64,000 nt of DNA from Desulfitobacterium metallireducens DSM 15288 (GCF_000231405.2 NZ_CP007032.1:620001-684000), one strand, 5' to 3'; shown: positions 16,984-26,415, counted from the stretch's first letter. Made by a program: numbers and translations. The notes: generated by a model from the sequence alone, not told the origin.

Positions 16984-18237
16984 TCATAGAATGCTGGACA
17001 TCATCGGATAATCCTCCTCTTCGATAACCCCTCCTGTCATGGAGTGAAGTCCAGAATGGAGGTAGGAAGAACGGATGATTGACTGGGAACCGAAACGAGA
17101 ACGAATGGAATCAACGGCTTGGTCAAGTTTTCTAAGTTTCGTATAATCTTTTTCAAATAGCGATAGCTGAACGAAATCATCTTGACATAAGTCAGAAACC
17201 CGAACTCCCATGTGGCGTAAGGGCTGACCTTGCCATAGTTCATCAAAAAGTTGGCAGGCGATTTCCCAGATTTCATTCGTACAGTCGGTGGTATGGCTCA
17301 ATTTACGCTGATGAGAGTAAGAGAGAAATTCGTTAGTCCGAAAGGAAATGGCAATAAGGCAGGACTGACTATGATCTTGTCTTAAACGGGCTGAAACCGT
17401 TTCCACGAGGGAAAGAAGCACAAGATGGGCTTTTTGACGGTCGTCAACATCAAAAGACATTGTTGTGGAATTTCCCATTCCTTTGATATTAATTCGACCT
17501 CCGGGCTTAATGGGTGAATTCTCAATTCCATTGGCATAATTCCAAACGAGCCTACCGAAGCTTTTTAGGCTGGGCAGCAACAGACGAACATCACAATGAG
17601 CAAGGTCGCCGATCGTTTGGATTCCTCGGCTGCGAAGTTTGCGCGTGGTTGCCCTGCCCACCATGAAAAGTTCTTCAATAGGCAGGGGCCACATCTTGGT
17701 AGGAATCTCCTGCGGAAAGAGGGTATGGACTTTATCTGGTTTTTCAAATTCGGAGGCCATTTTTGCCAGAAGTTTGTTGGTTGAGATCCCAATATTTACG
17801 GTGAATCCTAACTCCTCTTTGATTCTATTTTTGATACGATAAGCCGTTTTGACAGGATCCCCAAACAGGTTTTTCATTTGAGTGAAATCGAGAAAATACT
17901 CGTCAATAGAGAATTGCTGAATTAAGGGAGAGTATTCTTTTAAAATATTACCGAGGGCTTGACTGCATTGACGATAGAGCAGATAATTGGGCTTGGCGAT
18001 CACCAGTTCTGGATATTTGGAAAGGGCAGAATAGAGCGTTTCTCCTGTTTGAATCTTAAATTTTTTAGCAGGAATGGATTTAGTGAGGACGATTCCATGC
18101 CGTGTGGTCGGATCCCCACCGACAACGGAGGGAATCTCGCGTAAATCAACAGGGTTGCCATGCTGTAAACGATACACAGCCTCCCAGGAAAGATAAGCGG
18201 AATTTACATCAATATGAAAAATGATTCTCTGACCCAT
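16984..18237 (-). CDS. dinB: DNA polymerase IV (Y-family, translesion)
   Basis: 417 residues from ATG 18237, the start of MGQRIIFHIDVNSAYLSW; a longer frame to 18315 would run into the promoter region. Catalytic residues are visible: Asp in FHIDVNSAYLSWE (metal site A) and the FSIDEYFLDF motif (SIDE, metal site B). A helix-hairpin-helix region follows (LRSRGIQTIGDLAHCD), then the little-finger domain. The C-terminal QLSLFEKD resembles a beta-clamp binding motif. A LexA-type box upstream indicates SOS control. Confidence 0.92.
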   Translation of the reverse strand: MGQRIIFHIDVNSAYLSWEAVYRLQHGNPVDLREIPSVVGGDPTTRHGIVLTKSIPAKKFKIQTGETLYSALSKYPELVIAKPNYLLYRQCSQALGNILKEYSPLIQQFSIDEYFLDFTQMKNLFGDPVKTAYRIKNRIKEELGFTVNIGISTNKLLAKMASEFEKPDKVHTLFPQEIPTKMWPLPIEELFMVGRATTRKLRSRGIQTIGDLAHCDVRLLLPSLKSFGRLVWNYANGIENSPIKPGGRINIKGMGNSTTMSFDVDDRQKAHLVLLSLVETVSARLRQDHSQSCLIAISFRTNEFLSYSHQRKLSHTTDCTNEIWEIACQLFDELWQGQPLRHMGVRVSDLCQDDFVQLSLFEKDYTKLRKLDQAVDSIRSRFGSQSIIRSSYLHSGLHSMTGGVIEEEDYPMMSSIL

Positions 18238-18294
18238 TTCCTTCACCACCGTTTGGAAGTTGTAATTCGTTCGTTCTATACAATATATTATATG

Positions 18295-18307
18295 CGAATA
18301 TATGTTC
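18295..18307 (-). promoter_or_regulatory. LexA (DinR) box upstream of dinB
   Basis: CGAATATATGTTC matches the Firmicute LexA consensus (CGAAC-N4-GTTC) with one difference in the left half. It is 58 bases upstream of the dinB start, among AT-rich promoter-like sequence. Confidence 0.7.
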
Positions 18308-18370
18308 TTTATCAATCTTGAATTAATTTAAATGTGTGTTCGAAATAAAAAATGATTAGAGAATGAAGAA

Positions 18371-18410
18371 GGCTACCCAGGAAGTACATTTGTACGTCTT
18401 GGGTAGCCTT
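18371..18410. terminator. Terminator after the spore-protein genes
   Basis: Arms GGCTACCCA...GTAC and GTAC...TGGGTAGCC form a long stem followed by a T-rich tract. It lies downstream of the minus-strand spore-protein pair. Confidence 0.7.
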
Positions 18411-18445
18411 GTAATTTATGGATAACCTAATTTAAGGAGAGGAGT

Positions 18446-18592
18446 TTAACGTTTGCCAAAGCTTTCAAAGGTTCGACGAACCATTTCGCCACCAACGGAT
18501 CCGTTTTGGCGAGCAGTCTTGTCCCCGCCTAATTGAACACCGAGTTCACCTGCAATTGTGTTTTTGTCCACTGGTAAATTGTATTTCGCCAT
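18446..18592 (-). CDS. Small acid-soluble spore protein, alpha/beta type (copy 1)
   Basis: 48 residues, shorter than the usual 60-70. It contains the SASP signature LGVQLGGDKTARQNGSVGGEM followed by VRRTFESFGK. These proteins coat and protect DNA in dormant spores and are degraded by the GPR protease at germination. The second tandem copy at 18699 differs at only two residues (Gly for Ser at about residue 15 and the last residue, Arg versus His). AAGGAGG precedes the ATG. It indicates an endospore former. Confidence 0.9.
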   Translation of the reverse strand: MAKYNLPVDKNTIAGELGVQLGGDKTARQNGSVGGEMVRRTFESFGKR

Positions 18593-18698
18593 GAATGTAA
18601 CCTCCTTATGTTCTCGTTAGTTCGAAACTGTTCTGAGACCTTTTCGATTGTGAGAGACATTTGATTCTGAGGCATTGATTCGCGAATATATGAAGAGA

Positions 18699-18845
18699 TT
18701 AGTGTTTGCCAAAGCTTTCAAAGGTTCGACGAACCATTTCGCCACCAACAGAGCCGTTTTGACGAGCGGTTTTGTCTCCACCTAATTGAACACCGAGTTC
18801 GCTTGCAATTGTGTTTTTGTCCACTGGTAAATTGTATTTCGCCAT
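18699..18845 (-). CDS. Small acid-soluble spore protein, alpha/beta type (copy 2)
   Basis: 48 residues starting at MAKYNLPVDKNT (ATG 18845, AAGGAGG upstream). It is nearly identical to copy 1, and the roughly 100-base upstream regions of both genes are also nearly identical, so gene and control region were duplicated together. A palindrome TGATTCGCGAATCA lies upstream of this copy (about 18935-18948) and a partial version upstream of copy 1. A forespore (sigma-G) promoter is expected but was not resolved. Confidence 0.9.
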   Translation of the reverse strand: MAKYNLPVDKNTIASELGVQLGGDKTARQNGSVGGEMVRRTFESFGKH

Positions 18846-19061
18846 GATCGTAACCTCCTTATGTTCTCGTAAAGTTCGAAACTGTTCTGAAACTTTTCGA
18901 TTGTGAGAGAGCATTTGAATTCTGAGGCATTGATTCGCGAATCAGTAATACTAATTTGTCCTTTTTGAGCATAGATATACTGGAAAGTTTTAGGAAGCGA
19001 AATGGATAAGTATTTGTTAACAAAGATAAATGGACGAAGGGGTAACTCATTAAAAATTGAG

Positions 19062-20210
19062 TTATATGGCTCCTAAAGTGTGATGAACCGCTTTCAAGTA
19101 ATCTCGAATTTTAAGATGCTGCGGGCAGGCTTCTTCACAGTTACCACACTCGATACACGCAGAGGCACGTTCTTCTTCTTTAAAAAACTGTTGATATGAC
19201 CGACGCGAAGTAGCGAGATCATCATAGATATAAGCATCATTATATACTGTAAAATTACTAGGAATATCTACTCCCGAAGGGCAGGGCTGGCAATAGCCAC
19301 AAGCGGTGCAGTCGACTTTTGTGAGAGAACGATATCTTTCTTTTACCTTTTGAATAAGAGCTAATTCTTCAGAGATTAAGGAGCCGGGCAAAGATTGTGA
19401 AGCGGTGTTGAGATTTTCTTGAACCTGATCCAGAGTGCTCATTCCACTTAAAACAATGGTGACTTCGGGGTGATTCCAGACCCAGCGCAAAGCCCATTCA
19501 GCAGGTGTGCGGTTGATGGGAGAGCGATCCCAGAGTTCTTGAATAACATCAGGCGGGATTTTAGCAAGTTTACCGCCTTTAATGGGCTCCATGATAATGA
19601 TGGCGAGTCCTTTTGCAGCAGCATACTTCAATCCAGCTGTCCCTGCTTGATAGGCAGAGTCCATGTAGTTATATTGAATTTGGCAGAAAGTCCAAGAATA
19701 AGCATCAACGATTTCTTGGAATACGGAGTAGTCATCATGGAAGGAGAAACCAGCATAACGAATTCGACCATCGGCTAAAGCTTGGTCTAAAAAGCGCAAA
19801 ACACCTAATTTGCGCGATTTATCCCAGGATTCGCGATCAAGCCCATGGAGAAGATAAAAATCGATATGGTCGGTAGAGAGTTTACTCAGTTGTTCGTTAA
19901 GCAGACGGTCAAAATCTTCATAACTTTCGGCGCGCCCAATCGGAAGTTTTGTGGCGAGCTTCACTTTTTCACGATACCCCTCTTGAAGAGCTTTGCCTAC
20001 AAGAAATTCACTTTGCCCTTTATGGTAGAAATAGGCGGTGTCTATGTAATTAATGCCTTGATCAATCGCATAACGAATCATGCGAATTGCTTCATCTTCG
20101 TTGATCTTGCCTGCATCCCCATCGAATATGGGAAGACGCATACAGCCAAAGCCTAGTATAGAGGCTTCAAAATCTAATTTGCCAAATTTGCGATAGAGCA
20201 TCAGTGTCAT
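19062..20210 (-). CDS. Aldo/keto reductase with C-terminal 4Fe-4S domain
   Basis: 382 residues. An aldo/keto reductase barrel (GFGCMRLP, then the catalytic-type NYIDTAYFYHKGQSEFLVGKAL with Asp and Tyr, and LPIGRAESYEDF) is followed by two ferredoxin-like cysteine clusters near the C-terminus (VDCTACGYCQPCP and CIECGNCEEACP). This fused form is common in anaerobes; the substrate is unknown. The start may be the ATG at 20201 (MLYRKFG), since AAAGG is better spaced for it than for the ATG at 20210. It diverges from the sigma-54 activator gene. Confidence 0.88.
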   Translation of the reverse strand: MTLMLYRKFGKLDFEASILGFGCMRLPIFDGDAGKINEDEAIRMIRYAIDQGINYIDTAYFYHKGQSEFLVGKALQEGYREKVKLATKLPIGRAESYEDFDRLLNEQLSKLSTDHIDFYLLHGLDRESWDKSRKLGVLRFLDQALADGRIRYAGFSFHDDYSVFQEIVDAYSWTFCQIQYNYMDSAYQAGTAGLKYAAAKGLAIIIMEPIKGGKLAKIPPDVIQELWDRSPINRTPAEWALRWVWNHPEVTIVLSGMSTLDQVQENLNTASQSLPGSLISEELALIQKVKERYRSLTKVDCTACGYCQPCPSGVDIPSNFTVYNDAYIYDDLATSRRSYQQFFKEEERASACIECGNCEEACPQHLKIRDYLKAVHHTLGAI

Positions 20211-20311
20211 TTCCTTTCTAGTTCAGTCTCCTTATAGTATAGGCGGTGAAGAAGGGTGAGAGCAAGATCAATCAGGAAAAGTCATATATGGAATAAAGTA
20301 CATGTTTAATT

Positions 20312-20349
20312 AGAGTATACATGTGATAGTATACTCTTTCTTTTTTTGT
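20312..20349 (+). terminator. Hairpin with T-run in the activator leader
   Basis: AGAGTATAC / GTATACTCT with an eight-base spacer, followed by TTCTTTTTTTG. It lies in the divergent region upstream of the sigma-54 activator, with no upstream + strand gene to terminate, so it could be a leader attenuator or an operator palindrome. Confidence 0.45.
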
Positions 20350-20464
20350 AGAAATGGATATACTAAATTAAAGATACACGTATCATGAAGCGCCTTTTTA
20401 GGTGCTTTTGTCATTAGAGCGACTTTTTAGATTAAACACTCTTTTTAGGAAAGAAGGGGTCCAC

Positions 20465-21871
20465 ATGAGTAAGTGTTTGAATATGACGTTATGCGAAGAA
20501 ACCATCAACCTTCTTGATGCTATTTTTGGAGATATTCCTATTTCCGTGGTTATCACCGATGCAGAAGGCTATGTTTTGATGCTTAATGATCGTTATTCGC
20601 AGTTTCTCAAATTGGATAAGTCACAAGTTATAGGACGGAAGGTTGACGATGTGGTACCTAATACTCGGATTCCGATCGTCCTGGCTACGGGTAAACCGGA
20701 GATTTCCAAGCAGCATGTTTATGGAAACGGTCTCAAATCCATTGTTCATCGGATCCCTCTTTTCAATGAGGAAGGGAAGGTTGAAGGATGTCTTGGTATT
20801 GTAGTGTTCGATTCGATGGAGGATTTAAAGCAATTAGCTCAAGTCAATCAAGTCCTCCACCACAAACTCTCGGAATATCAAAATGAAATTCGTAGTATAT
20901 TTAAGGCTAAATATTCTTTTGACCAGATCATGGGGCAAAGCGCTATTATCAAACGGACTAAAGAGTTGGCAAAACGATTGGCCCATAGTAAAGCAAACAT
21001 TTTAATTATCGGGGAAAGCGGCTCAGGGAAGGAACTCTGGGCCCATGCCATTCATCAGGAGAGTGATCGAGCGGACAATGCGTTTGTGAGTATTAATTGC
21101 GGGGCAATTCCAGAAAATTTATTGGAAAGTGAACTGTTTGGTTACGAGGAGGGAGCTTTTACTGGCGCAAAAAAAGGTGGAAAGCTCGGAAAGTTTCAAC
21201 TCGCCAATGGTGGGACTTTGTTTTTGGATGAGATTGGAGATATGCCTCTGATGATGCAGGTAAAAATCCTTAGAGTTTTACAGGAACGTGAGGTTGAGCG
21301 AGTCGGAGGTCGGGAAGCTGAGAAAGTGGATGTTCGGATTATTGCTGCAACTCACCGCAACCTAGAGCAGATGGTTAAAGACGGGACGTTCCGCGAGGAT
21401 CTTTATTATCGACTTAATGTGTTAGCCCTTCAATTACCGGCACTTAGGGAGCATGCCGAGGACATTTTACTTTTGATTCAGCACTTTGTCACAGAATACT
21501 GTAATCATGCTGAAATAGTTAAACGGTTTGCTCCGGAGGCAATTGAGGCATTATGCAATTATTCTTGGCCAGGCAATATCCGTGAACTAAGTGCCTTGGT
21601 TGAACGTTTGCTGGTTAGTGTGGATTCAGAAGAGGTGTCCGTGAAGGATTTGCCTGCAAATATTTATTTAATTGGGAAACCAAAGCATCAGGATAGTACG
21701 TGTACGTTAGACCGAGCGCTTGAAGAAGTGGAGCTTGATCTCATTAAGAAAGCGTTGTTTATTGCTCATCACAGTAAAACTGAGGCAGCTCGAATCCTGG
21801 GGATTCCTCGGACACGGCTCTATCGTAAAATCGAACAATATGGACTGGAAAACTTAGCGAGTAAGAAGTAG
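20465..21871 (+). CDS. PAS-containing sigma-54-dependent activator
   Basis: 468 residues from ATG 20465 (AAGAAGGGG upstream; an earlier in-frame start lies in the leader). Domains: N-terminal PAS (about 20-130, ISVVITDAEGYVLMLND), AAA+ domain with Walker A GESGSGKE, the sigma-54 contact loop GAFTGA, Walker B LFLDEIGDMP, and a C-terminal Fis-type helix-turn-helix (TEAARILGIPRTRLYRKIEQYG). It lies directly upstream of a -24/-12 promoter that drives the acyl-CoA operon, so that operon is its probable target and an acid or acyl-CoA its likely signal. Confidence 0.93.
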   Translation: MSKCLNMTLCEETINLLDAIFGDIPISVVITDAEGYVLMLNDRYSQFLKLDKSQVIGRKVDDVVPNTRIPIVLATGKPEISKQHVYGNGLKSIVHRIPLFNEEGKVEGCLGIVVFDSMEDLKQLAQVNQVLHHKLSEYQNEIRSIFKAKYSFDQIMGQSAIIKRTKELAKRLAHSKANILIIGESGSGKELWAHAIHQESDRADNAFVSINCGAIPENLLESELFGYEEGAFTGAKKGGKLGKFQLANGGTLFLDEIGDMPLMMQVKILRVLQEREVERVGGREAEKVDVRIIAATHRNLEQMVKDGTFREDLYYRLNVLALQLPALREHAEDILLLIQHFVTEYCNHAEIVKRFAPEAIEALCNYSWPGNIRELSALVERLLVSVDSEEVSVKDLPANIYLIGKPKHQDSTCTLDRALEEVELDLIKKALFIAHHSKTEAARILGIPRTRLYRKIEQYGLENLASKK

Positions 21872-21943
21872 CGAAATAGGACAGTGTAATGAAATAGAAC
21901 AGAGGACAATCAATGGGCTCATATTGTGAATGTGAGAGCTTTA

Positions 21944-21982
21944 CCAAAAAGATTTGTAGTGATATGCTACAAATCTTTTTGG
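21944..21982. promoter_or_regulatory. 16-bp perfect palindrome between activator and operon 1
   Basis: CCAAAAAGATTTGTAG / CTACAAATCTTTTTGG with a seven-base loop. It can be the terminator of the activator gene (the second arm is T-rich) or, at about 140 bases upstream of the -24/-12 promoter, an enhancer site for the activator. The sequence does not decide between these. Confidence 0.6.
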
Positions 21983-22123
21983 CTTATACGATAAAATTCG
22001 TTCTTGTTTGGCGAAGCAGTGAGAAAAGTTTGACCTCTCTCTAAACCTGAGAAACCTTGCGTGGTAAGGAGTCTAAAGATTTTATTAAAAAATGTGAAAA
22101 AAAGTATTAGCATAGAGACGATT

Positions 22124-22138
22124 TGGCACGGGACTTGC
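22124..22138 (+). promoter_or_regulatory. Sigma-54 promoter of acyl-CoA operon 1
   Basis: TGGCACGGGACTTGC matches the -24/-12 consensus TGGCAC-N5-TTGC with exact GG-N10-GC spacing. It is 50 bases upstream of the CoA-transferase start and immediately downstream of an activator gene with a GAFTGA loop. Confidence 0.9.
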
Positions 22139-22188
22139 TTTTATATAAGTCGAAAATCAAAAAAACTTGTCGAAAAGGAGGAATAGAC

Positions 22189-23751
22189 GTGGCAAAGGTA
22201 GTTACTGCAGCTGAGGCGGTAAAAATGATACCGAATGGAGTATGCGTTGGCATCACAGGATTTGCTGGCTCAGGACATGCGGAAGTCATTACCTCAGAAC
22301 TTGAAAACCAATTTTTAAGTGAAGGACATCCTCGAGAACTAACCCTCTTTCATTGTGCAGGAGTAGGAGATGGAAAAACCAAGGGGGTAGGACATTTCGG
22401 GCACGAAGGACTTATTAAGCGGGTTATTGGAGGACATTACAATTTAGCCCCTCGGGTGGTGAAACTTGCTGTTGAGAACAAAATTGAAGCGTATAACTTT
22501 CCTCAAGGAACCTTGGCCCAGTTAACACGAGATATGGCGGCGGGTAAACCAGGTACAGTCACTCGAGTAGGACTAAAAACCTTTGTGGATCCCCGAGTTG
22601 AAGGTGGAAAACTTAATACTAAAACTCAGGAAGACCTGGTAGAGGTCATTGAGCTTCTAGGGCAAGAGTGCCTGTTCTTTAAAGGGTTTAATGTGGATGT
22701 CGCAATTATTCGAGCAACGTCTGCCGATGAACGCGGAAACTTAAGTATTGAAAAAGAGGCTGTTTCACTCGAAATTTTTTCAATGGCGCAAGCAGCGAAA
22801 CGCTTTGGCGGAATTGTTATCGCCCAAGTCGAACGAATCGTTTCAGCGGGTTCGTTGAATCCTAAACTCGTAAAAGTCCCTGGTATTCTTGTGGACTATA
22901 TCGTAGTAGCTCCTTCTGGTGAGCAATGGCAAACGGGTGGCGAACTCTATAACCCAGCATATTCCGGTGAAGCTCGGATTCCGGTAGGACAACTGGAAGC
23001 GATGTCACTGGATGAGCGTAAGATAATTGCGCGAAGAGCTGCGATGGAACTTGTTCCTAATGCCGCGGTTAACCTTGGAATTGGAATGCCTGAAGGAATT
23101 GCCATGATCGCAAATGAAGAAGGCATTGGCAATCTAATGACGTTGACCGTTGAAGCAGGTGGAATAGGTGGAATTCCTGCAGGCGGAGCAAATTTTGGAG
23201 CCTCTACAAACGTCGAAGCCCTGCTCGATCAACCTTATCAGTTCGATTTTTATGATGGTGGAGGATTAGACATTGCTTTTCTCGGACTTGCTCAGATGGA
23301 CAAGAAAGGAAACATCAACGTCAGTAAATTTGGACCTAAAATTGCGGGTTGCGGCGGTTTCATCAATATCACCCAAAATGCAAAGAAGGTTGTCTTCTGT
23401 GGCACAATGACCGCAGGTGGCTTGAAAACTCAAGTGAACAACGGACAGCTTGAAATTCTTCAGGATGGGAAAATCAATAAATTGATTGACAGCGTAGAGC
23501 AAATTACCTTCTCGGGAGAATATGCTCAGAGTGTCAATCAGCCAGTCCTCTACATTACGGAGCGTGCTGTATTCGAACTTACTTCTCAAGGGGTGATGCT
23601 CACAGAAATTGCCCCAGGGATTGATCTAGAAAACGATGTGCTCGCTCACTTAGAATTTACACCCTTGATCTCTTCAAACCTTAAGACAATGGATCTGCGG
23701 ATCTTTCAAAATGGACCGATGAATATTAACGTGCCTCAAGCAGCCAAATAA
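22189..23751 (+). CDS. Acyl-CoA:carboxylate CoA-transferase (fused alpha/beta, family I), operon 1
   Basis: 520 residues from GTG 22189 (AAGGAGG at 22175; the frame extending to 22123 would include the sigma-54 promoter). It transfers CoA between a donor acyl-CoA and a free acid through a glutamyl-CoA intermediate. Both subunit halves are fused: the first has GVCVGITGFAGSGHAEVI, the second has the catalytic Glu in LTVEAGGIGGIPAGG (about residue 322). It is similar to YdiF/short-chain CoA-transferases and has the same length as the paralogue at 38330-39892. It is the first gene of operon 1 and activates the acid imported by the adjacent permease. Confidence 0.92.
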   Translation: MAKVVTAAEAVKMIPNGVCVGITGFAGSGHAEVITSELENQFLSEGHPRELTLFHCAGVGDGKTKGVGHFGHEGLIKRVIGGHYNLAPRVVKLAVENKIEAYNFPQGTLAQLTRDMAAGKPGTVTRVGLKTFVDPRVEGGKLNTKTQEDLVEVIELLGQECLFFKGFNVDVAIIRATSADERGNLSIEKEAVSLEIFSMAQAAKRFGGIVIAQVERIVSAGSLNPKLVKVPGILVDYIVVAPSGEQWQTGGELYNPAYSGEARIPVGQLEAMSLDERKIIARRAAMELVPNAAVNLGIGMPEGIAMIANEEGIGNLMTLTVEAGGIGGIPAGGANFGASTNVEALLDQPYQFDFYDGGGLDIAFLGLAQMDKKGNINVSKFGPKIAGCGGFINITQNAKKVVFCGTMTAGGLKTQVNNGQLEILQDGKINKLIDSVEQITFSGEYAQSVNQPVLYITERAVFELTSQGVMLTEIAPGIDLENDVLAHLEFTPLISSNLKTMDLRIFQNGPMNINVPQAAK

Positions 23752-23766
23752 GTTAGGGGGATTGCC

Positions 23767-25164
23767 ATGTTAGGTGTTATTGGAATTTTACTAGGCCTCG
23801 GTCTTCTCATGTTTATGGCGTATAAAGGTTACTCTGTTATTTTCTTCGCACCGGTATTTGCTTTATTAGCCGCGGTCTTATCCGGGTTGTCCCTGCTACC
23901 CACGTACACTGAAGTTTTCTTACCGAACCTTGCTAACTATGTTAAAGTGTATTTCCCATTTTTCCTCTTGGGAGCGGTATTTGGTAAAGCCATGGAGGAA
24001 TCGGGTGCAGCGGCTTCGATTGCCAAAGCTATCGTCAAGAAGCTGGGTACTAAACGAGCAATTCTGTCCGTTGTTCTCTCCTGTGCCATCCTAACTTATG
24101 GTGGTGTGAGCCTCTTTGTTGTGGCTTTTGCAGTCTATCCATTTGCAGCAAACATTTTTAAAGAAGCAGATATTCCTAAACGCTTAATCCCTGCAACCAT
24201 CGCCCTTGGTGCTTTTACGTTCACGATGGATGCACTTCCAGGAACTCCCCAGATTCAGAACTCGATTCCTATGAAATTTTTTAATACAGATCTTTATGCT
24301 GCTCCGGTTACCGGTATCCTCGGTACGCTCATGATCTTCGGCTCAGGTATGCTCTATCTTGAATGGCGGAGACGTAAAGCTCAGGCTTCTGGAGAAGGTT
24401 ATGGTATTCATTCCTCTCAAGAACCCGAACTGATCGATGACAGTACCTTACCAAATCCATTCTTGGCTACGATTCCCCTGATTTCGGTATTAGTCATGAC
24501 CTTGATTCTTCAAAAGGCCGTATTCCCTCATTGGAATATTGTGGACTGGGCGGTTCAGGCTCCTTACAAAATGGATAAAGCGGGTATCGTTGGAACGATG
24601 AATAACTGGGCACTTATGATTGGTTTGGTCGTTGGTATTCTGCTTGCCTTCATTATCAATCCCAAGAAAATGAAAGGAAATGTGGCAAAAGCGATTAACG
24701 CAGGTGCTATCGGTTCCTTACTCGCTGTCATGAATACGGGCTCCGAAGTCGGTTTCGGAAACGTCATCAAATCTCTTCCTGGGTTCCAGTCAATTGCCCA
24801 TGCCCTAATGAATATTCGTGGCGGTGGTAGCCCGCTTCTATCTGAAGCGGTGACGGTTAATGTTTTGGCTGGTGTAACCGGTTCTGCTTCTGGGGGTATG
24901 AGCATCGCACTTGATGCGTTTGGCAAAGACTATCTTTCTATGGCTCAAAAAATTGGCTTAAGCCCCGAACTATTACACCGAATTGCTTCTATGTCTTCTG
25001 GCGGTATGGATACACTCCCTCATAATGGTGCAGTTATTACGTTACTCGCCATCACAGGTATGACGCACAAGCAAGCTTATAAAGATATCTTCGCCTTGAC
25101 CTTGATGAAAATAGTCACTCCACTTATTCTAATTGGCTTGTCTTCGATCTTCCACTTTGTCTAA
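23767..25164 (+). CDS. GntP-family permease, operon 1
   Basis: 465 residues with about 12 hydrophobic segments. GntP-type features include the N-terminal GYSVIFFAPVFALLAAVLSG, a central PGTPQIQNSIPM loop, and the C-terminal SGGMDTLPHNGAVITLL. The family includes gluconate and D-beta-hydroxybutyrate permeases; the latter commonly sits beside CoA-transferase genes. It starts 15 bases after the CoA-transferase gene, so its substrate is probably the acid that enzyme activates. The paralogue at 36912-38309 has identical length. Confidence 0.85.
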   Translation: MLGVIGILLGLGLLMFMAYKGYSVIFFAPVFALLAAVLSGLSLLPTYTEVFLPNLANYVKVYFPFFLLGAVFGKAMEESGAAASIAKAIVKKLGTKRAILSVVLSCAILTYGGVSLFVVAFAVYPFAANIFKEADIPKRLIPATIALGAFTFTMDALPGTPQIQNSIPMKFFNTDLYAAPVTGILGTLMIFGSGMLYLEWRRRKAQASGEGYGIHSSQEPELIDDSTLPNPFLATIPLISVLVMTLILQKAVFPHWNIVDWAVQAPYKMDKAGIVGTMNNWALMIGLVVGILLAFIINPKKMKGNVAKAINAGAIGSLLAVMNTGSEVGFGNVIKSLPGFQSIAHALMNIRGGGSPLLSEAVTVNVLAGVTGSASGGMSIALDAFGKDYLSMAQKIGLSPELLHRIASMSSGGMDTLPHNGAVITLLAITGMTHKQAYKDIFALTLMKIVTPLILIGLSSIFHFV

Positions 25165-25215
25165 TGAAATAATTATATCTTTACAGCAATAGAAAAACTG
25201 AGGAGGCAATATTTT

Positions 25216-26355
25216 ATGAAATTCGAACTTACTGAAATCCAAAGCTTAATCCAAATTACGGTTAAAGAATTTGCTCAAACGGCTGTCGCTCCGATCGCGG
25301 CTGAAATCGATAGAGCGCATCGCTTTCCCGAAGAGTTGATCCCTCAATTGGCTGAACTGAACTTACTTGGTGTTCCTTATCCGGAAGAAGTCGGTGGCGC
25401 TGGAGCGGATAATCTTAGTTATGTTCTTGTGATTGAAGAGCTCGCCCGTGTTTGTGCCAGTACTGCGGTTGTTGTATCTGCCCATACTTCTCTGGGAACA
25501 TGGCCAATCTACCAATTCGGTACGGAAGCCCAAAAAGAGAAATACCTAAGCAAACTGGCCAGTGGTGAGTGGCTTGGCGCTTTTGCCTTAACAGAACCCG
25601 GTGCTGGTACAGATGCGGCGGCAGGAAAGACAACCGCTGTTCTTGAGGGAGATGAGTGGGTCCTCAATGGTTCCAAAATCTTTATCACTAACGGTGGCTA
25701 TGCCGATGTCTATGTCGTGACAGCGATGACTGATCCGAGCCAGGGGACTAAAGGCATCAGTGCCTTCATCGTAGATAAAGATGCACCAGGTTTCTCCGTC
25801 GGAGAAAAAGAACACAAATTGGGAATTAAAGCATCCAGTACCACACCGCTTTATTTCAGCGATTGCCGTATACCGAAAGAGGCTATCCTAGGTGAGCCTG
25901 GTAAAGGTTTCAAGATTGCGATGCAAACCCTTGATGGCGGACGGATCGGGATTGCCGCTCAAGCTCTTGGAATTGCCCAAGGCGCTTTGGATGCTGCAGT
26001 AAAATATGCTAAAGAACGAGTGCAATTTGGCAAACCCATTGCTAACCAACAAGCGATTCAATGGATGATTGCTGATATGGCGACGCAAATCGAAGCAGCC
26101 CGCTTCCTCGTTTATCGTGCGGCGTGGAATAAGGATAATGGTCTTCCTTACAGCAAAGAAGCGGCTATGGCTAAACTTTATGCAGCCGAAGCAGCCAGCT
26201 TTGTTGCCAATAAAGCCATTCAAATTCATGGAGGCTATGGTTACACGGAGAATTACTCGGTTGAAAGATCCCTGCGCGATGCTAAAATTACGGAAATCTA
26301 TGAAGGAACCTCTGAAGTACAACGGATGGTTATTGCTGGAAGCGTTCTCCGATAG
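25216..26355 (+). CDS. Acyl-CoA dehydrogenase, operon 1
   Basis: 379 residues, the standard length. Family signatures: AFALTEPGAGTDAAAGKTTA (FAD-contacting), FITNGGYADVYVV, the QTLDGGRIGIAAQALGIAQGA block, and IHGGYGYTENYSVERSLRDAKITEIYEGTSE, where the Glu of EIYEGTSE is the usual catalytic base of short-chain enzymes such as butyryl-CoA dehydrogenase. It interconverts a short acyl-CoA and its enoyl-CoA, exchanging electrons with the ETF encoded downstream. GGAGG precedes the ATG. Confidence 0.94.
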   Translation: MKFELTEIQSLIQITVKEFAQTAVAPIAAEIDRAHRFPEELIPQLAELNLLGVPYPEEVGGAGADNLSYVLVIEELARVCASTAVVVSAHTSLGTWPIYQFGTEAQKEKYLSKLASGEWLGAFALTEPGAGTDAAAGKTTAVLEGDEWVLNGSKIFITNGGYADVYVVTAMTDPSQGTKGISAFIVDKDAPGFSVGEKEHKLGIKASSTTPLYFSDCRIPKEAILGEPGKGFKIAMQTLDGGRIGIAAQALGIAQGALDAAVKYAKERVQFGKPIANQQAIQWMIADMATQIEAARFLVYRAAWNKDNGLPYSKEAAMAKLYAAEAASFVANKAIQIHGGYGYTENYSVERSLRDAKITEIYEGTSEVQRMVIAGSVLR

Positions 26356-26415
26356 TTTTTAAGATTAAATTAAAACAAGTTCATTTTTAAAGTCTCATAA
26401 AAAGGTCAAAGTAAA

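Noticed and set aside
22123-22188. Longer start for the operon 1 CoA-transferase at 22123
   Set aside because: That TTG lies within the sigma-54 promoter; GTG 22189 has AAGGAGG and gives the same length as the paralogue.
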